Origin: Branchiostoma floridae
Taxonomy: Eukaryota; Chordata; Leptocardii; Amphioxiformes; Branchiostomatidae
Direction of reading: 5' to 3'
Assembly (NCBI RefSeq): GCF_000003815.2
Contig: NW_023365831.1
Location: forward strand, 1-33,604
DNA length: 33,604 nt
In this document: in pieces, positions 20,401 through 27,973 of the stretch
Numbering within the stretch: the stretch's first letter is position 1
Layout of the letters: each line of letters starts with the position of its first letter
Translations under genes and position numbers: made by a program
Notes under the pieces: generated by a model
What the model saw: the letters and a program-made list of their open reading frames with translations, nothing else
The model's database searches: none
What the model was told of the DNA's origin: nothing

Positions 20401-23218
20401 GCGATGGCCAGAAGTGTTAGAGGCGATTCGACAAGATCATGGCACAGTACCAGTAAGTGAGTTGTCGTGGGAAGAGCGTTGCAACATTTTGAAGAGTAAC
20501 CCTGTTACTGCCGCTCGCATGTTTGATCACAGAGTCAAGCTGTTGTTTAAACATCTCATTAAATCTCCATCGCAACCGATCGGTGAGGTCGTAGACACGT
20601 TCACGAGGACTGAGTTCCAGCAAAGGGGCTCACCTCACATACATTGTTTGTTTTGGGTGAAAGATGCACCAAAATTGGGTGTAAATTCTGAAGAAGAGAT
20701 CTGCTCTTTTGTGGACAGATATGTGTGCTGTCAGCTGCCAAACCCAGAAACAGATAAGGAGTTATTTGACATAGTTAGCCAGGTTCAATTGCATCGAAAG
20801 GGTCATACATCATCATGCAAGAAAGGTGGCAAGGTCTGTAGGTTCGGATTCCCTAAACCGCCAGTGAAGCAGACATTTCTGTGCAGCCCTGTGCCCCAGC
20901 AGGACCTGACCGATGAAGAATCGGCATCCAATGCTGAGAGAAAGAAGCAAGCCGAATCCAACCTGAAGAAGTTCTGGGATGTTTTGGACAAGAACAAAGA
21001 GCCAGAGAAGTGCTCTACTGACGACGTTCTCAGGGAGGCAAACCTCACCACTGCGCAGTTGTGTGACGCTTTGAACTTGATGGCAACTAGGAAGCAAGTA
21101 TTCCTCAGACGTCAGCCAAAGGACATGTGGGTGAACAATTTCAATCCGCATCTGCTCCGCGCGTGGAATGGTAACATGGACATCCAATATATCTTCGATG
21201 CATACAGTTGTGTCAAGTACATTGTATCGTACATAAGCAAAGCAGAAAGAGAAATGGGAAAGCTGCTCAAAGAGGCTCAGAAAGAGGCAAGGGAAGGTAA
21301 CGAAGATGTGGTTACAGAAATGAGAAAAGTTGGCAGTGCCTACCTTCACCATAGGGAAGTGAGCGCCCAGGAGGCGGTCTATCGGGTCTGTAGCCTGAAG
21401 TTGAAGGAGTGCTCAAGAGCAGTCACATTCATACCGACAGATGAGCAAGCCAATCGCTTGTCGAAACCTTTGGCAGAGATTCAAAGGCTTGCAAGTGAGG
21501 GAAACTGTGATGAAACAAGCATCTGGATGCCAAGCATTATGGATCGATACAAGGCAAGGCCACTGGAAGAACCCTTCCTATCAATGTGTGCTGCAGAGTT
21601 TGTCTCGGAATATCGCGTCGTTTCTTGTTCGGGCATGCAAGATGATGCCGAGCAGTCGTCCAGAGGAGCAGCAAAACATAACTTGAGGGATAATTTTGGG
21701 GTTGTTCAAAAGCGTACAAGATCTCAGCCTGCAGTCATCCGTTACGCTAAGTTTAACAAAATGAAAGAGCCAGAGCGATTCTACTTGACATTGCTCAAGT
21801 TGTACTTGCCACACTATCTTGACACGCAGTTGAAACCACCACAGTATGCAAAGTATGAAGAATACTACTCTGATGGGTTTGCTCCTTTGTCAGAGGAGAG
21901 AGTTAATGTCATTGTGCATGCGAACAGGTGTAAATTTGAGCAAAATGTCGAGGAAATTGAGCAGGCTCGTAAAGACGTGGAAGACGGTAATCTAGATGAC
22001 GCTTGGGCCCAGATCTTCCCCGAAGTGGAGCAAGAAAGACAAGAGTGCCTAGATAAGAGGGGAGGAAACGAGGGGAATGATGATGATGAAGGCACTGAGG
22101 ACGACATTCCTGACCTAGCAACAACTGACAAATCAAAAGAGAAAAGCTTTGCCATAGAGGCCTGCCAGAAGCAGATCTCAGAAGAAGCTGCGATCCCCAT
22201 GATGCAGTCACTCAACCCAATGCAACAGAGGGTCTTCTATTTTGTACGGAAGTGGTGTATGGAGACTGCACAGGGAAAACGACCAGATCCCTTTCATATT
22301 TTTGTAACGGGTGGTGCGGGGACTGGAAAGAGCCATCTCATCAAATGCATATTCTATGAGGCTACCAAGTTACTGCAACAGACACAAGAAAACCCTGATA
22401 ATGTCTCTGTCCTTCTTACTGCACCCACAGGAACTGCTGCATTCAACATTGGGGGGAGCACGGTGCACCATGCGTTCCATCTGATGCGTGTCTCGAAGAC
22501 GTATCAGCCGCTGTCTGAAAGTACCCTTAACACATTGCGTGCGCAATATGAAAGCCTCAAAATTGTGATTGTAGATGAAGTGTCGATGATTGACAAAATG
22601 CTCATGTCTTATATTCATGGTAGGTTGAGTCAACTGAAACAGTCAAGGTCAAGTGCAAACTTTGGAAATGTCAGCATCTTGGCAGTAGGCGACATGTATC
22701 AGATACCTCCAGTCAGGGGACAGAGTCTCTACAAGGGAACAGATATTATTGACTTGTGGAATCCAATCTTTGAGGTTGTTGAACTTGAGGAAATCATGAG
22801 GCAGAAGGATGATGCTGCTTTTGCAAAGCTTTTGAATAGAATGAGAGTAAAGAAAAAAAAGGAGAAACTTTCAGATGAAGATGACAAAACTCTGTCGTCA
22901 AGGGTGCTGTGTCTTGACTTTGAATCAGATGATTATCCTAAAGATGCACTTCACATCTTTTCCACCAAGAAAGCTGTGGGAGACCATAATGACAAGATGT
23001 TGAATCTCAGGTGTTCAGATATTAGATGTTTTGAAGCCTCTGATTTTGTCAAAGATCCCACCACAGGTTCGATGAAAAAACGAGATCTCGCTAAAGGGGG
23101 AAAAGATGATCTGCCCGATAGGGTCCAAGTTGGGGTAGGCGCTCGTGTCATGCTCTGTAGAAATGTCAATGTTAAGGATGGTCTTGTGAATGGTGCATTT
23201 GGAACAGTGACGGTGTAA
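17456..23218 (+). CDS. Helentron transposase, main part: OTU, zinc-binding, Rep and helicase domains
   Basis: This is the replication and transposition protein of a Helentron-type rolling-circle transposon, acting in the nucleus. The frame is open from 17417, but ATG 17456 follows a splice acceptor and is preferred; residues are counted from it. In order: a Lys/Glu-rich N-terminus; an OTU cysteine-protease domain, about 100-250, with GDGNCFYRA (Cys117) and HFDVV (His241); three 18-aa KYHTVDEHAQQK... repeats, 318-371; a DUF6570-like Cys-rich domain with CTVC (419-422) and CHCC (477-480); six acidic 12-aa repeats, 678-749; a Helitron-like N/Rep domain with PTWFATFSAADLRWP, HUH pair His1061/His1063 (SPHIHCLFW) and tyrosines 1255 and 1259 (KYIVSYISK). 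The Pif1-like helicase follows: GGAGTGKS (Lys1625), VDEVSM (Asp1707-Glu1708), GDMYQIPPV. A 100-N gap (19999-20098) removes the start of the Rep region. TAA at 23216 interrupts the helicase, and the frame resumes in phase. Catalytic residues all look intact. Confidence 0.93.
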   Translation: MPRRKNKSKKVLTKLSAWKAEKENKKTADEQSIAGQEKAEEQQVEGARERLADEQECEVTGEWQGEEFMFNPFTANDQLQLAGQLNLSIEQYINIEQRNVPLETPVNLIRMEGDGNCFYRAVSFHIFGTQEYHAVLRQRMIEYMSTMSEDLCSLLLEPGQTMEKFLSGECHPEGPPAKLGTWATQVEIDAMSLLLGRCIFVYGKYGDNWAWMKYPIRESTCDRTMLDDSNALYIQNTNLDHFDVVTTVLRRRQTRSMSRCHGEEATEVSQVPSSNSKHTLIDNDDDEDRKRARRDRERKRYHEDPQYARAQRDQKRTKYHTVDEHAQQKRDHERDKYHTVDEHAQQKRDHERDKYHTVDEHAQQKRHHERDKYHTDPNHRHLKVRNVQINREKHQNLADVERDIEKFQIECKNGPEYVCTVCHRLLFCNQVVICDKDKYVEAVKHCLTGTYVHQCNIECTPHACPTANSSRGQEWICHCCHEHLSKKKTIPYEAQSNKMKLPEIPPELKSLNTLESQLIAKRIPFMKVAALPKGGQKGVLGPVVCVPADVSETHAILPRMPSEAQLIKVKLKRKLQYNAYHMYRQISPLKVDVALKYLVENNEHYSGTSIDADWTLSWNNGEGLVEQSDAEHGGNDNLEVGTTAEHSEFVNEEGNDVVGPTGDGMEDDEMDDVLHRLRQVNLEEAIEEARQVNVEETIEEAGQVNVEEVIEEAGQMNVEETIEEAGQVNVEETIEEAGQVNVEEAIEEANLIEEEELDSLLRGLPHDTCLQPVDIGQDFLDHHDERIMCVAPGEGKKPISVFQEVGGEAMSFPVQFPTGKFSFNDDRDVRITPSKYFKARLMGADARXXXXXXXXXXXXXXXXXXXXXXXXXXXXXXXXXXSDTSYIFFAQYVTELHFIQSNISISMRKGSPIASDGREISAGMLSNKEDLQSILKSDQGYRFLQPVRGTPQFWDKTLNELFAMIRQLGIPTWFATFSAADLRWPEVLEAIRQDHGTVPVSELSWEERCNILKSNPVTAARMFDHRVKLLFKHLIKSPSQPIGEVVDTFTRTEFQQRGSPHIHCLFWVKDAPKLGVNSEEEICSFVDRYVCCQLPNPETDKELFDIVSQVQLHRKGHTSSCKKGGKVCRFGFPKPPVKQTFLCSPVPQQDLTDEESASNAERKKQAESNLKKFWDVLDKNKEPEKCSTDDVLREANLTTAQLCDALNLMATRKQVFLRRQPKDMWVNNFNPHLLRAWNGNMDIQYIFDAYSCVKYIVSYISKAEREMGKLLKEAQKEAREGNEDVVTEMRKVGSAYLHHREVSAQEAVYRVCSLKLKECSRAVTFIPTDEQANRLSKPLAEIQRLASEGNCDETSIWMPSIMDRYKARPLEEPFLSMCAAEFVSEYRVVSCSGMQDDAEQSSRGAAKHNLRDNFGVVQKRTRSQPAVIRYAKFNKMKEPERFYLTLLKLYLPHYLDTQLKPPQYAKYEEYYSDGFAPLSEERVNVIVHANRCKFEQNVEEIEQARKDVEDGNLDDAWAQIFPEVEQERQECLDKRGGNEGNDDDEGTEDDIPDLATTDKSKEKSFAIEACQKQISEEAAIPMMQSLNPMQQRVFYFVRKWCMETAQGKRPDPFHIFVTGGAGTGKSHLIKCIFYEATKLLQQTQENPDNVSVLLTAPTGTAAFNIGGSTVHHAFHLMRVSKTYQPLSESTLNTLRAQYESLKIVIVDEVSMIDKMLMSYIHGRLSQLKQSRSSANFGNVSILAVGDMYQIPPVRGQSLYKGTDIIDLWNPIFEVVELEEIMRQKDDAAFAKLLNRMRVKKKKEKLSDEDDKTLSSRVLCLDFESDDYPKDALHIFSTKKAVGDHNDKMLNLRCSDIRCFEASDFVKDPTTGSMKKRDLAKGGKDDLPDRVQVGVGARVMLCRNVNVKDGLVNGAFGTVTV
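18407..18568 (+). repeat. Three 54-bp in-frame tandem repeats within the Helentron gene
   Basis: The three units encode KYHTVDEHAQQKRDHERD, nearly identical at DNA level (mainly AAG/AAA and GAC/CAC changes), followed by a partial unit KYHTDPNH. The segment is highly charged and probably helical. The near identity of the units suggests recent unequal duplication. Confidence 0.92.
19487..19702 (+). repeat. Six 36-bp in-frame tandem repeats (acidic) within the Helentron gene
   Basis: The six units encode (R/G)Q(V/M)N(V/L)EE(A/T/V)IEEA, 12 residues each, and are strongly acidic and helix-prone. The segment lies between the DUF6570-like domain and the Helitron-like N domain, so it is probably a flexible or coiled linker. 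Changes are mostly at single positions. Confidence 0.92.
19999..20098. other. Assembly gap (100 N) inside the Helentron gene
   Basis: The gap lies between ...KARLMGADAR and SDTSYIFFAQYVTEL, both typical of Helitron N/Rep sequence. The reading phase continues across it at the stated length, but the true length is unknown and part of the protein is missing. Confidence 0.97.
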
Positions 23219-24325
23219 AGGTGGTCAGGATCAACTATCTTTGTGAAGTTTGATAACCCAAAGATTGGTGCTCTTGAAAGGCAAAAAAGTGCGGCTCCTA
23301 GCAGTCTACCTGGCAATTCAGTGCCGATACGTCAGATCGAGGACAACTTGAGTAACAAAAGTAAAGTCAAACGTTATCAGATTCCCCTCAAGCTAGCTTG
23401 GGCTTGTACGGTACACAAAGTACAGGGCATGACTGTTCCCGAAGCGGTTGTCTCCATGAAAAAAGTGTTTGCATCAGGTATGGCATATGTGGCGTTAAGC
23501 AGGGTATGTTCCTTAAGTGGTCTCCACATCACGGACTATAAGCAGGAGTCAATCTACTGTGATGAGCATGTAGAGAAAGCAGTCAAAGAGATGATGCACT
23601 TGCAGTTTAGATCTGACCCGTTCAAAAATGCCGATGACAGGTCTGAAAGCAATACGGTCTTGAAAATTGTCCATCACAATACTCAAAATCTAGTAAGTAA
23701 CTTTGAAAGTCTAAAGTCTACCTGTCTGCTCAAAGCTGATATCATATGCTTGACCGAGACATGGTTATCGGAAGATGTGCAGGATTCTAAGGTGCAGCTA
23801 GAAAACTTTGCTGTGTTTCGCAAAGACAGAACACATGTTTGTGAGGAAGAGTCTATGACTAGAAGTTCACCACATGGAGGAGTGGCAGTTTATGTCCGTA
23901 ATGGATACAGCTGTTATGAAATACCCATTCCAGATGACATTAGCCTGGAATGTGTGGTTATGCTAATGTCTGTTGATGACATTGAGATTCTCATTGTACC
24001 TGTTTACAGGCCACCTAGTGTGAAAAAAGATGCATTCATAGTCAATGTAGAGAAATTGATGCAGTACTTGTTGGCCACAGTGAAGCGAACAACCACAATC
24101 TTTCTTGGGGACTTTAATGAGAATTTATCAGGTGAAGACAACAAAAAGATACAGAAGTTCTTTGAGACAAACAATTTCGAACAGTTGGTGGAAGATCCTA
24201 CAACCATGAAAGGAACTCTTATTGACCATGTTTACATTGCACCACCATCATCAAATGTAAGCTGTGGGGTCATACAGACATTTTACAGTTACCATGATGC
24301 TGTGTATTGTACGCTGTATCGGTGA
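23219..24325 (+). CDS. Helentron transposase, in-phase continuation: helicase end and AP-type endonuclease
   Basis: This is the same reading frame as the main part, beyond TAA 23216-23218; the first ATG is at 23243 and residues count from it. The start completes the Pif1-like helicase: IFVKFDNPK directly after the stop, WACTVHKVQGMT (54-64) and AYVALSRV with Arg87. The rest is an endonuclease/exonuclease/phosphatase-fold domain, as in Helentrons and L2/CR1-type retrotransposons: HHNTQNL (Asn146), LTETW (Glu172), VYRPPS, LGDFNE (Asp290, Asn292), LIDHVY (Asp328) and YSYHDAVY (His351). The usual SDH near the end appears as YHD, a variant I recall from Helentron endonucleases. The domain is complete and ends at TGA 24323. 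Separate translation is unlikely; more plausibly the TAA is a single inactivating substitution in a recently active copy. Readthrough is the alternative. Confidence 0.9.
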   Translation, partial: RWSGSTIFVKFDNPKIGALERQKSAAPSSLPGNSVPIRQIEDNLSNKSKVKRYQIPLKLAWACTVHKVQGMTVPEAVVSMKKVFASGMAYVALSRVCSLSGLHITDYKQESIYCDEHVEKAVKEMMHLQFRSDPFKNADDRSESNTVLKIVHHNTQNLVSNFESLKSTCLLKADIICLTETWLSEDVQDSKVQLENFAVFRKDRTHVCEEESMTRSSPHGGVAVYVRNGYSCYEIPIPDDISLECVVMLMSVDDIEILIVPVYRPPSVKKDAFIVNVEKLMQYLLATVKRTTTIFLGDFNENLSGEDNKKIQKFFETNNFEQLVEDPTTMKGTLIDHVYIAPPSSNVSCGVIQTFYSYHDAVYCTLYR

Positions 24326-24401
24326 TGCTGCAATAAGCCATGCAAAAGGCATTGGATTAGAAAAATTCCTTCCTTTGTGATGTTGTGTATCATTATATAC
24401 A

Positions 24402-25250
24402 CCAGCTCTGGCCTTGCATAGTCTGATTGGTCGACCTCATTGTTGACCAAACATGATATGCGAGGGGGAGGGGTAATGAAGTCGTGGACTCTTACCCGCT
24501 CCGCCCTTGCCAACCTCTTACCTCATTGGTGGGTAAGGGGGCTCCTGGTAAAACAGGACCCCCCCTTACCAATCATTGGGGTTTGATGTTGGTAAGGGGG
24601 TTCTTGGTAATCATCACCAGCTCTGGTCTTGGTAACCCTGTTTGATCAAAGCTGAACAAACAGGGGATGCGAGAGAGAGGGGTACTGAAGTCGTGGACTC
24701 TTACCCGCTCCGCCCTTGCCAACGACTCATCTCATTGGTGGGTAAGGGGGCTCCTGGTAAAACAGGAACCCCCCTTTACCAACCATTGGGGTTTGAATTG
24801 GTACGGGGGTTCCTGGTATCAGAAATCATCGCCAGCTCTGGCCTTGCATACTCTGATTGGTCGACCTCATTGTTGAACAAACAGGGTATGCGAGGGGGAG
24901 GGGTACTGAAGTCGTGGACTCTTACCCGCTCCGCCCTTGCCAACGACTCATCTCATTGGTGGGTAAGGGGGCTCCTGGTAAAACAGGAACCCCCTTTACC
25001 AACCATTGGGGTTTGATGTTGGTAAGGGGGTTCCTGGTAATCATCACCAGCTCTGGTCTTGGTAACCCTGTTTGATCGTAGCTGAACAAACAGGGGATGC
25101 GAGAGAGAGGGGTACTGAAGTCGTGGACTCTTACCCGCTCCGCCCTTGCCAACGACTCATCTCATTGGTGGGTAAGGGGGCTCCTGGTAAAACAGGAACC
25201 CCCTTTACCAACTATTGGGGTTTGGTGTTGGTAAGGGGGTTCCTGGTGTT
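24402..25250 (+). repeat. Four 215-bp tandem units in A-B-A-B order
   Basis: CCAGCTCTGG marks unit starts at 24402, 24617, 24832 and 25047, exactly 215 bp apart. Units 1 and 3 share the A variant (CTTGCATA(G/C)TCTGATTGG, then GCGAGGGGGAGGGGTA). Units 2 and 4 share the B variant (CTTGGTAACCCTGTTTGATC, then GCGAGAGAGAGGGGTA). The array therefore arose by duplication of a 430-bp dimer. Every unit holds an inverted repeat, GGTAAGGGGGCTCCTGGT against CAGGAACCCCC(T)TTACC. B units also have CCCTGTTTG/CAAACAGGG (24636-24644 with 24657-24665). The array begins 76 bp after the endonuclease stop and is probably part of the Helentron 3' region. Frames of 69-124 codons in it are repeat shadows. Confidence 0.92.
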
Positions 25251-25269
25251 ACAGACTAACGAAGGAAGG

Positions 25270-25615
25270 AAAAAGAACTCTTCCCTGTGATTAGGGTAGA
25301 GAAAAGGCAGTGAGCTCCCCCGTGATTGGGGGAGAGGAAGGAAACAGAACTCTTCCCTGTGATTAGGGTGGAGAAAAGGCAATGAGCTACCCCGTGATTG
25401 GGGTAGAAAAAGTAAACTGCTCCCCGTGCTTGGGGTAGGGGAAGGAATTTGAAACAGAAGTCTTTCCCTAGAGAAAAGGCAAAGAGCTTCCCCGTGATTG
25501 GGGTAGAAAGGAACAAGAGGTACCCTTGATTCGGGTAGAGGAAAGAAAAATAGCTCTCCCCGTGATTGGGGTTGAGGAAGGAGAAAGAGCTCTCCCCTGT
25601 GAGTGGGGCTGAGGA
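25270..25615 (+). repeat. Array of nine short hairpins (CCCC-GTGATT-GGGG type)
   Basis: CCCCGTGATTGGGG or close variants recur about every 33-37 bp, with one longer interval: near 25280 (CCCTGTGATTAGGG), 25316, 25352, 25388, 25421, 25489, 25522, 25555 and 25593. Each has GC-rich arms around a GTGATT-like loop, and the spacers are purine-rich (GAGGAAGGAAA...). Several variants retain pairing through matched changes on both arms, for example CCCT/AGGG against CCCC/GGGG. It follows directly after the 215-bp array. Open frames across it on the minus strand (136 and 68 codons) only reflect the repeat. Confidence 0.82.
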
Positions 25616-25934
25616 AGAGAAATAATGAGAGAAAAATCTGTTAAATGGAATGCACAATTGTAGCAATAAGCCAATTATCTAATCTCTATCTGTGGTCATT
25701 TTATTATAATTTTTCCTAATATTATATTATATATGTTCTGTTTTGTAATGTTGTATGTGTGCACATTATCAGTAACTATGTAGCGTTTTTAAGTCTTATG
25801 TTCACCATCACAAACATTGTTTTGATATGGGTTCTAGATGTATAGTTTTGAAGTTTGATTGATGTTTTGTCAAATTTTAATTACTATTTTATTAACATAT
25901 TTTATGTTTACCTTTGTTTTTAACTTTTATTTTT
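25616..25934. other. AT-rich spacer between hairpin array and ribozyme
   Basis: Very AT-rich sequence (TATTATATTATATATG and similar) with no gene. The right boundary of the Helentron may lie here or beyond the ribozyme, but I could not identify it. Confidence 0.5.
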
Positions 25935-26088
25935 CCCTCACCGGGATGCCCAAACATTGGCTCCCGATCCTTCCGCCTTGTCGTGGTGTGAGGGCCCGAA
26001 TGTACCAATTTCCTGGGGTAGGTGCATCACTCCTACTCTGTAACCTCGAATGAGGGGTTGGAAATTGGAAGTCGCTAAAGGGAGGATC
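25935..26088 (+). ncRNA. HDV-like self-cleaving ribozyme (nested double pseudoknot)
   Basis: All main helices of the hepatitis-delta-like ribozyme fold can be paired by eye in the required order. P1 is CCCTCAC (25935-25941) with GTGAGGG (25988-25994), 7 of 7. P2 is GATCCTTCC (25966-25974) with GGGAGGATC (26080-26088), 9 pairs including one U-G. P3 is GCC (25975-25977) with GGT (25985-25987), closing the 7-nt loop TTGTCGT. P4 is CCAATTTCC (26005-26013) with GGAAATTGG (26060-26068), 9 of 9, topped by two smaller stems. J1/2 holds its own hairpin GGGATGCC/GGCTCCC. In J4/2 the candidate catalytic cytosine is C26075, in C-TAAA directly before P2', the same spacing as C75 in HDV. P1.1 is only partly formed (G25980-C25995). 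Predicted cleavage is just 5' of 25935. Related ribozymes mark 5' ends of R2 and RTE-type retrotransposons, and one lies in a mammalian CPEB3 intron. What this one processes is not clear. Confidence 0.85.
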
Positions 26089-26219
26089 ACGAGTCTAGCC
26101 TATCCAGGCCCTGCTAGCCATAGGTTTGGACTTTTTATATCTTGAAAGCACTTTGCATATAGTTCATTGCACAGCTGTATTATTGTCAATGATCAATTTT
26201 TTTTCCTTTCCTTTTCAAG
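26089..26219 (+). other. Spacer after ribozyme, ending in a strong 3' splice signal
   Basis: No gene is seen. The segment ends with a long polypyrimidine tract (TTTTTTTTCCTTTCCTTTTC then AAG at 26217-26219), which suits a splice acceptor. Confidence 0.45.
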
Positions 26220-26258
26220 CGTCAAGCAGTCAAAAGATCATGCTGGAACACATAGCAG
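26220..26258 (+). CDS. Candidate 39-nt internal exon, unknown gene
   Basis: The piece is bounded by a long polypyrimidine tract plus AAG on the left and CAG|GTAAGC on the right, a textbook donor. Its length is exactly 39 nt. In one phase it reads SSSQKIMLEHIA, with two bases borrowed on the left and one passed on the right. No stop occurs in two of its three frames. Without a partner exon upstream the gene cannot be identified, and chance splice-like sequence is possible. Confidence 0.3.
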
Positions 26259-26449
26259 GTAAGCTTTTGACAAGATGGAAAAATAATTGTTTTGCGTTGA
26301 AACTTGATTACAAATGTAAAATAGTTTTTAGTTAACACCAAAGTGTACTCGTGTGGTATGTTTTTGTCACTTTAGAGTGACTAACTTTGTCAAAAACCAG
26401 AATGTTTCTGCTTGACTTAAATGCCAAATCTCCTGTTTCTGTCCTCCAG

Positions 26450-26599
26450 ATGGGACCCAACTAGAGAAAGAAAAGCCGCACGGGGCCTAGGGAAGAACCA
26501 GTCAAGCCTGATCTCAGCCAGCTGCAGAAGGACATGGCAGATAGCAGCCAGCTTTGCAAAGTTTTGAAGAAGTTGTTTAAGTTTCAAGTAAAGATTTAA
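26450..26599 (+). CDS. Candidate terminal exon, unknown gene
   Basis: It follows CTCCTGTTTCTGTCCTCCAG, a strong acceptor, 191 nt after the donor at 26258. Joined in the phase of the small exon it reads DGTQLEKEKPHGA and stops at TAG 26488-26490. A second frame, open from 26465 to TAA 26597, reads 44 codons ending QLCKVLKKLFKFQVKI, Lys-rich and protein-like, but it cannot be joined to the small exon because that exon has a stop in the needed phase. ATTAAA at about 26712 could serve as a poly(A) signal. It may be the 3' end of a host gene or a fragment carried by the transposon. Confidence 0.28.
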
Positions 26600-26930
26600 A
26601 GTGTATATTATTTCATCTTGCATCATTTTTTCGATTTTCTTTGTATTTGCATTTTTGTATTTATAACAGGTAACAAAATTGCAAGACAAGTACAAGGTTT
26701 CAAAAATTGTTTAATTAAAGCTGTCAAGAAGATTCAATAGTGTACATGACTTATGCTTGCATCTTTCTTCTTTGTTACTTAGATTGTGAGAGTGTGTGTA
26801 GAGTTAATCGTTTTCAACTTTATCCTTGTAGGGGCTAAGAACATCTAAACTACTCAGTCAATGTGACTCTGCATTGTCTCTACAAACTTGTGAATCGTCT
26901 AATGCAAGTAATCACATTCCATTTTGCTTG
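26600..26930. other. Spacer
   Basis: AT-rich sequence with no gene; contains TTTAATTAAAGCTG (possible poly(A) signal) near 26710. Confidence 0.5.
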
Positions 26931-26979
26931 GATTGCAATATGCTGTATTTGCTCGCGAGCAAATGTCGGCCTTTCTAGT
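26931..26979 (+). repeat. Junction module with CTCGCGAG palindrome
   Basis: This is the same module as at 11778-11826. Its central palindrome here is ATTTGCTCGCGAGCAAAT, 18 bp and perfect. Confidence 0.88.
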
Positions 26980-27973
26980 TTTCCTTTGTTTCTTCTTCTC
27001 CTGTCAAATCTTCAAATGGGATTAATTTTTTCATTTTTTGGCCAAATGAGCTGAAATTTGGCAGGGTGGTAGAAATAGCAAATACCCCCAGACGTTTTTT
27101 TTCACTTTCTTGATAGAGGCCTTAGAATTTATGATATTTAGGGTTTTTGGTCATTTTTAGACAAAATATGTATATTTTGGGCCCCTGTGCCCTGGTATTA
27201 CAAGCTAATGACCTGAAATTTGGTACAGAGGTGCATTGGACATATCAGCACAGAAAACCATCAACACTTTCTTCATAGATCACTTCAAAAATTAGTTATT
27301 TTAGGGTTTTGGCCATTTTTGACTAAAAATGTATATTTTTGGCTCCTATGCCCTTGTATTTAAACCAAATGACCTGAAATTTGGTGCATAGGTGCGTTGG
27401 ACATATGACCACAAAACCCCATCATCGCTTTATTCATTTTTCACTCCATAAATGAGTTATTTTAGGGTTTTTGGCCATTTTTGACTAAAAATGTGTATTT
27501 TTTGCTCCCATGCCCTTGTATAGAAACCAAATGACCTGAAATTTGGTACAGAGGTGCATTGAACATATGCTCACAGGACCCCATTGACACTTTCTTCATA
27601 GATCACTTCAAAAATTAGTCATTTTGGGGTTTTCAGCCATTTTTGACTAAAAATGTATATTTTTGGCTTCTATGCCTTTGTATGTAAACCAATTGACCTG
27701 AAATTTGGTACAAAGGTAAATTGGACATATGACAACAGGACCCCATCAACACTTTCTTCATAGACCACTTATAAAATGAGTTATTTTTGGATTTTTAGCC
27801 ATTTTTAACTAAAAAATGTGTATTTTTGGCTCCTATGCCCTTATATTGAAACTAAATGATCTAAAATTCGGCATGAAGGTGTGTAGGACAAGTGCCCACA
27901 GTACTTCATTTTCCCTTTGAGCAAACATTACTTCAAATTGTTGAATTTTGGGATTTTTTCAAGGATGAAGATG
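26980..27973 (+). repeat. 163-bp-monomer tandem block IV
   Basis: A TTTGTTTCTTCTTCTCCTGTC leader is followed by about six monomers with GAAATTTGG-type landmarks near 27053, 27215, 27376, 27538, 27698 and 27866. It is nearly colinear with block I over the whole length, about 1.0 kb, including the tail CATTTTCCCTTTGAGC and GGATGAAGATGG. So the entire unit, not only the monomer, is the mobile or duplicated unit. Confidence 0.88.

Noticed and set aside
17440-22633. Many minus-strand and alternative plus-strand frames of 60-180 codons opposite the transposase
   Set aside because: They are shadows of the main coding frame, several of them mirroring its internal tandem repeats.
23216-23218. Programmed frameshift or small intron at the stop in the helicase
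   Set aside because: The downstream frame is in phase and begins at once with expected helicase sequence, so no shift is needed. No intron of plausible length with good splice sites removes the TAA.
24642-25290. Open frames of 69-124 codons
   Set aside because: They repeat with the 215-bp units and encode low-complexity repeats of the array, not a protein family.
25270-25615. CRISPR-like array of short palindromic repeats
   Set aside because: Spacers are similar purine-rich repeats, not unique sequences. Repeats vary, there are no cas genes, and the context is eukaryotic.
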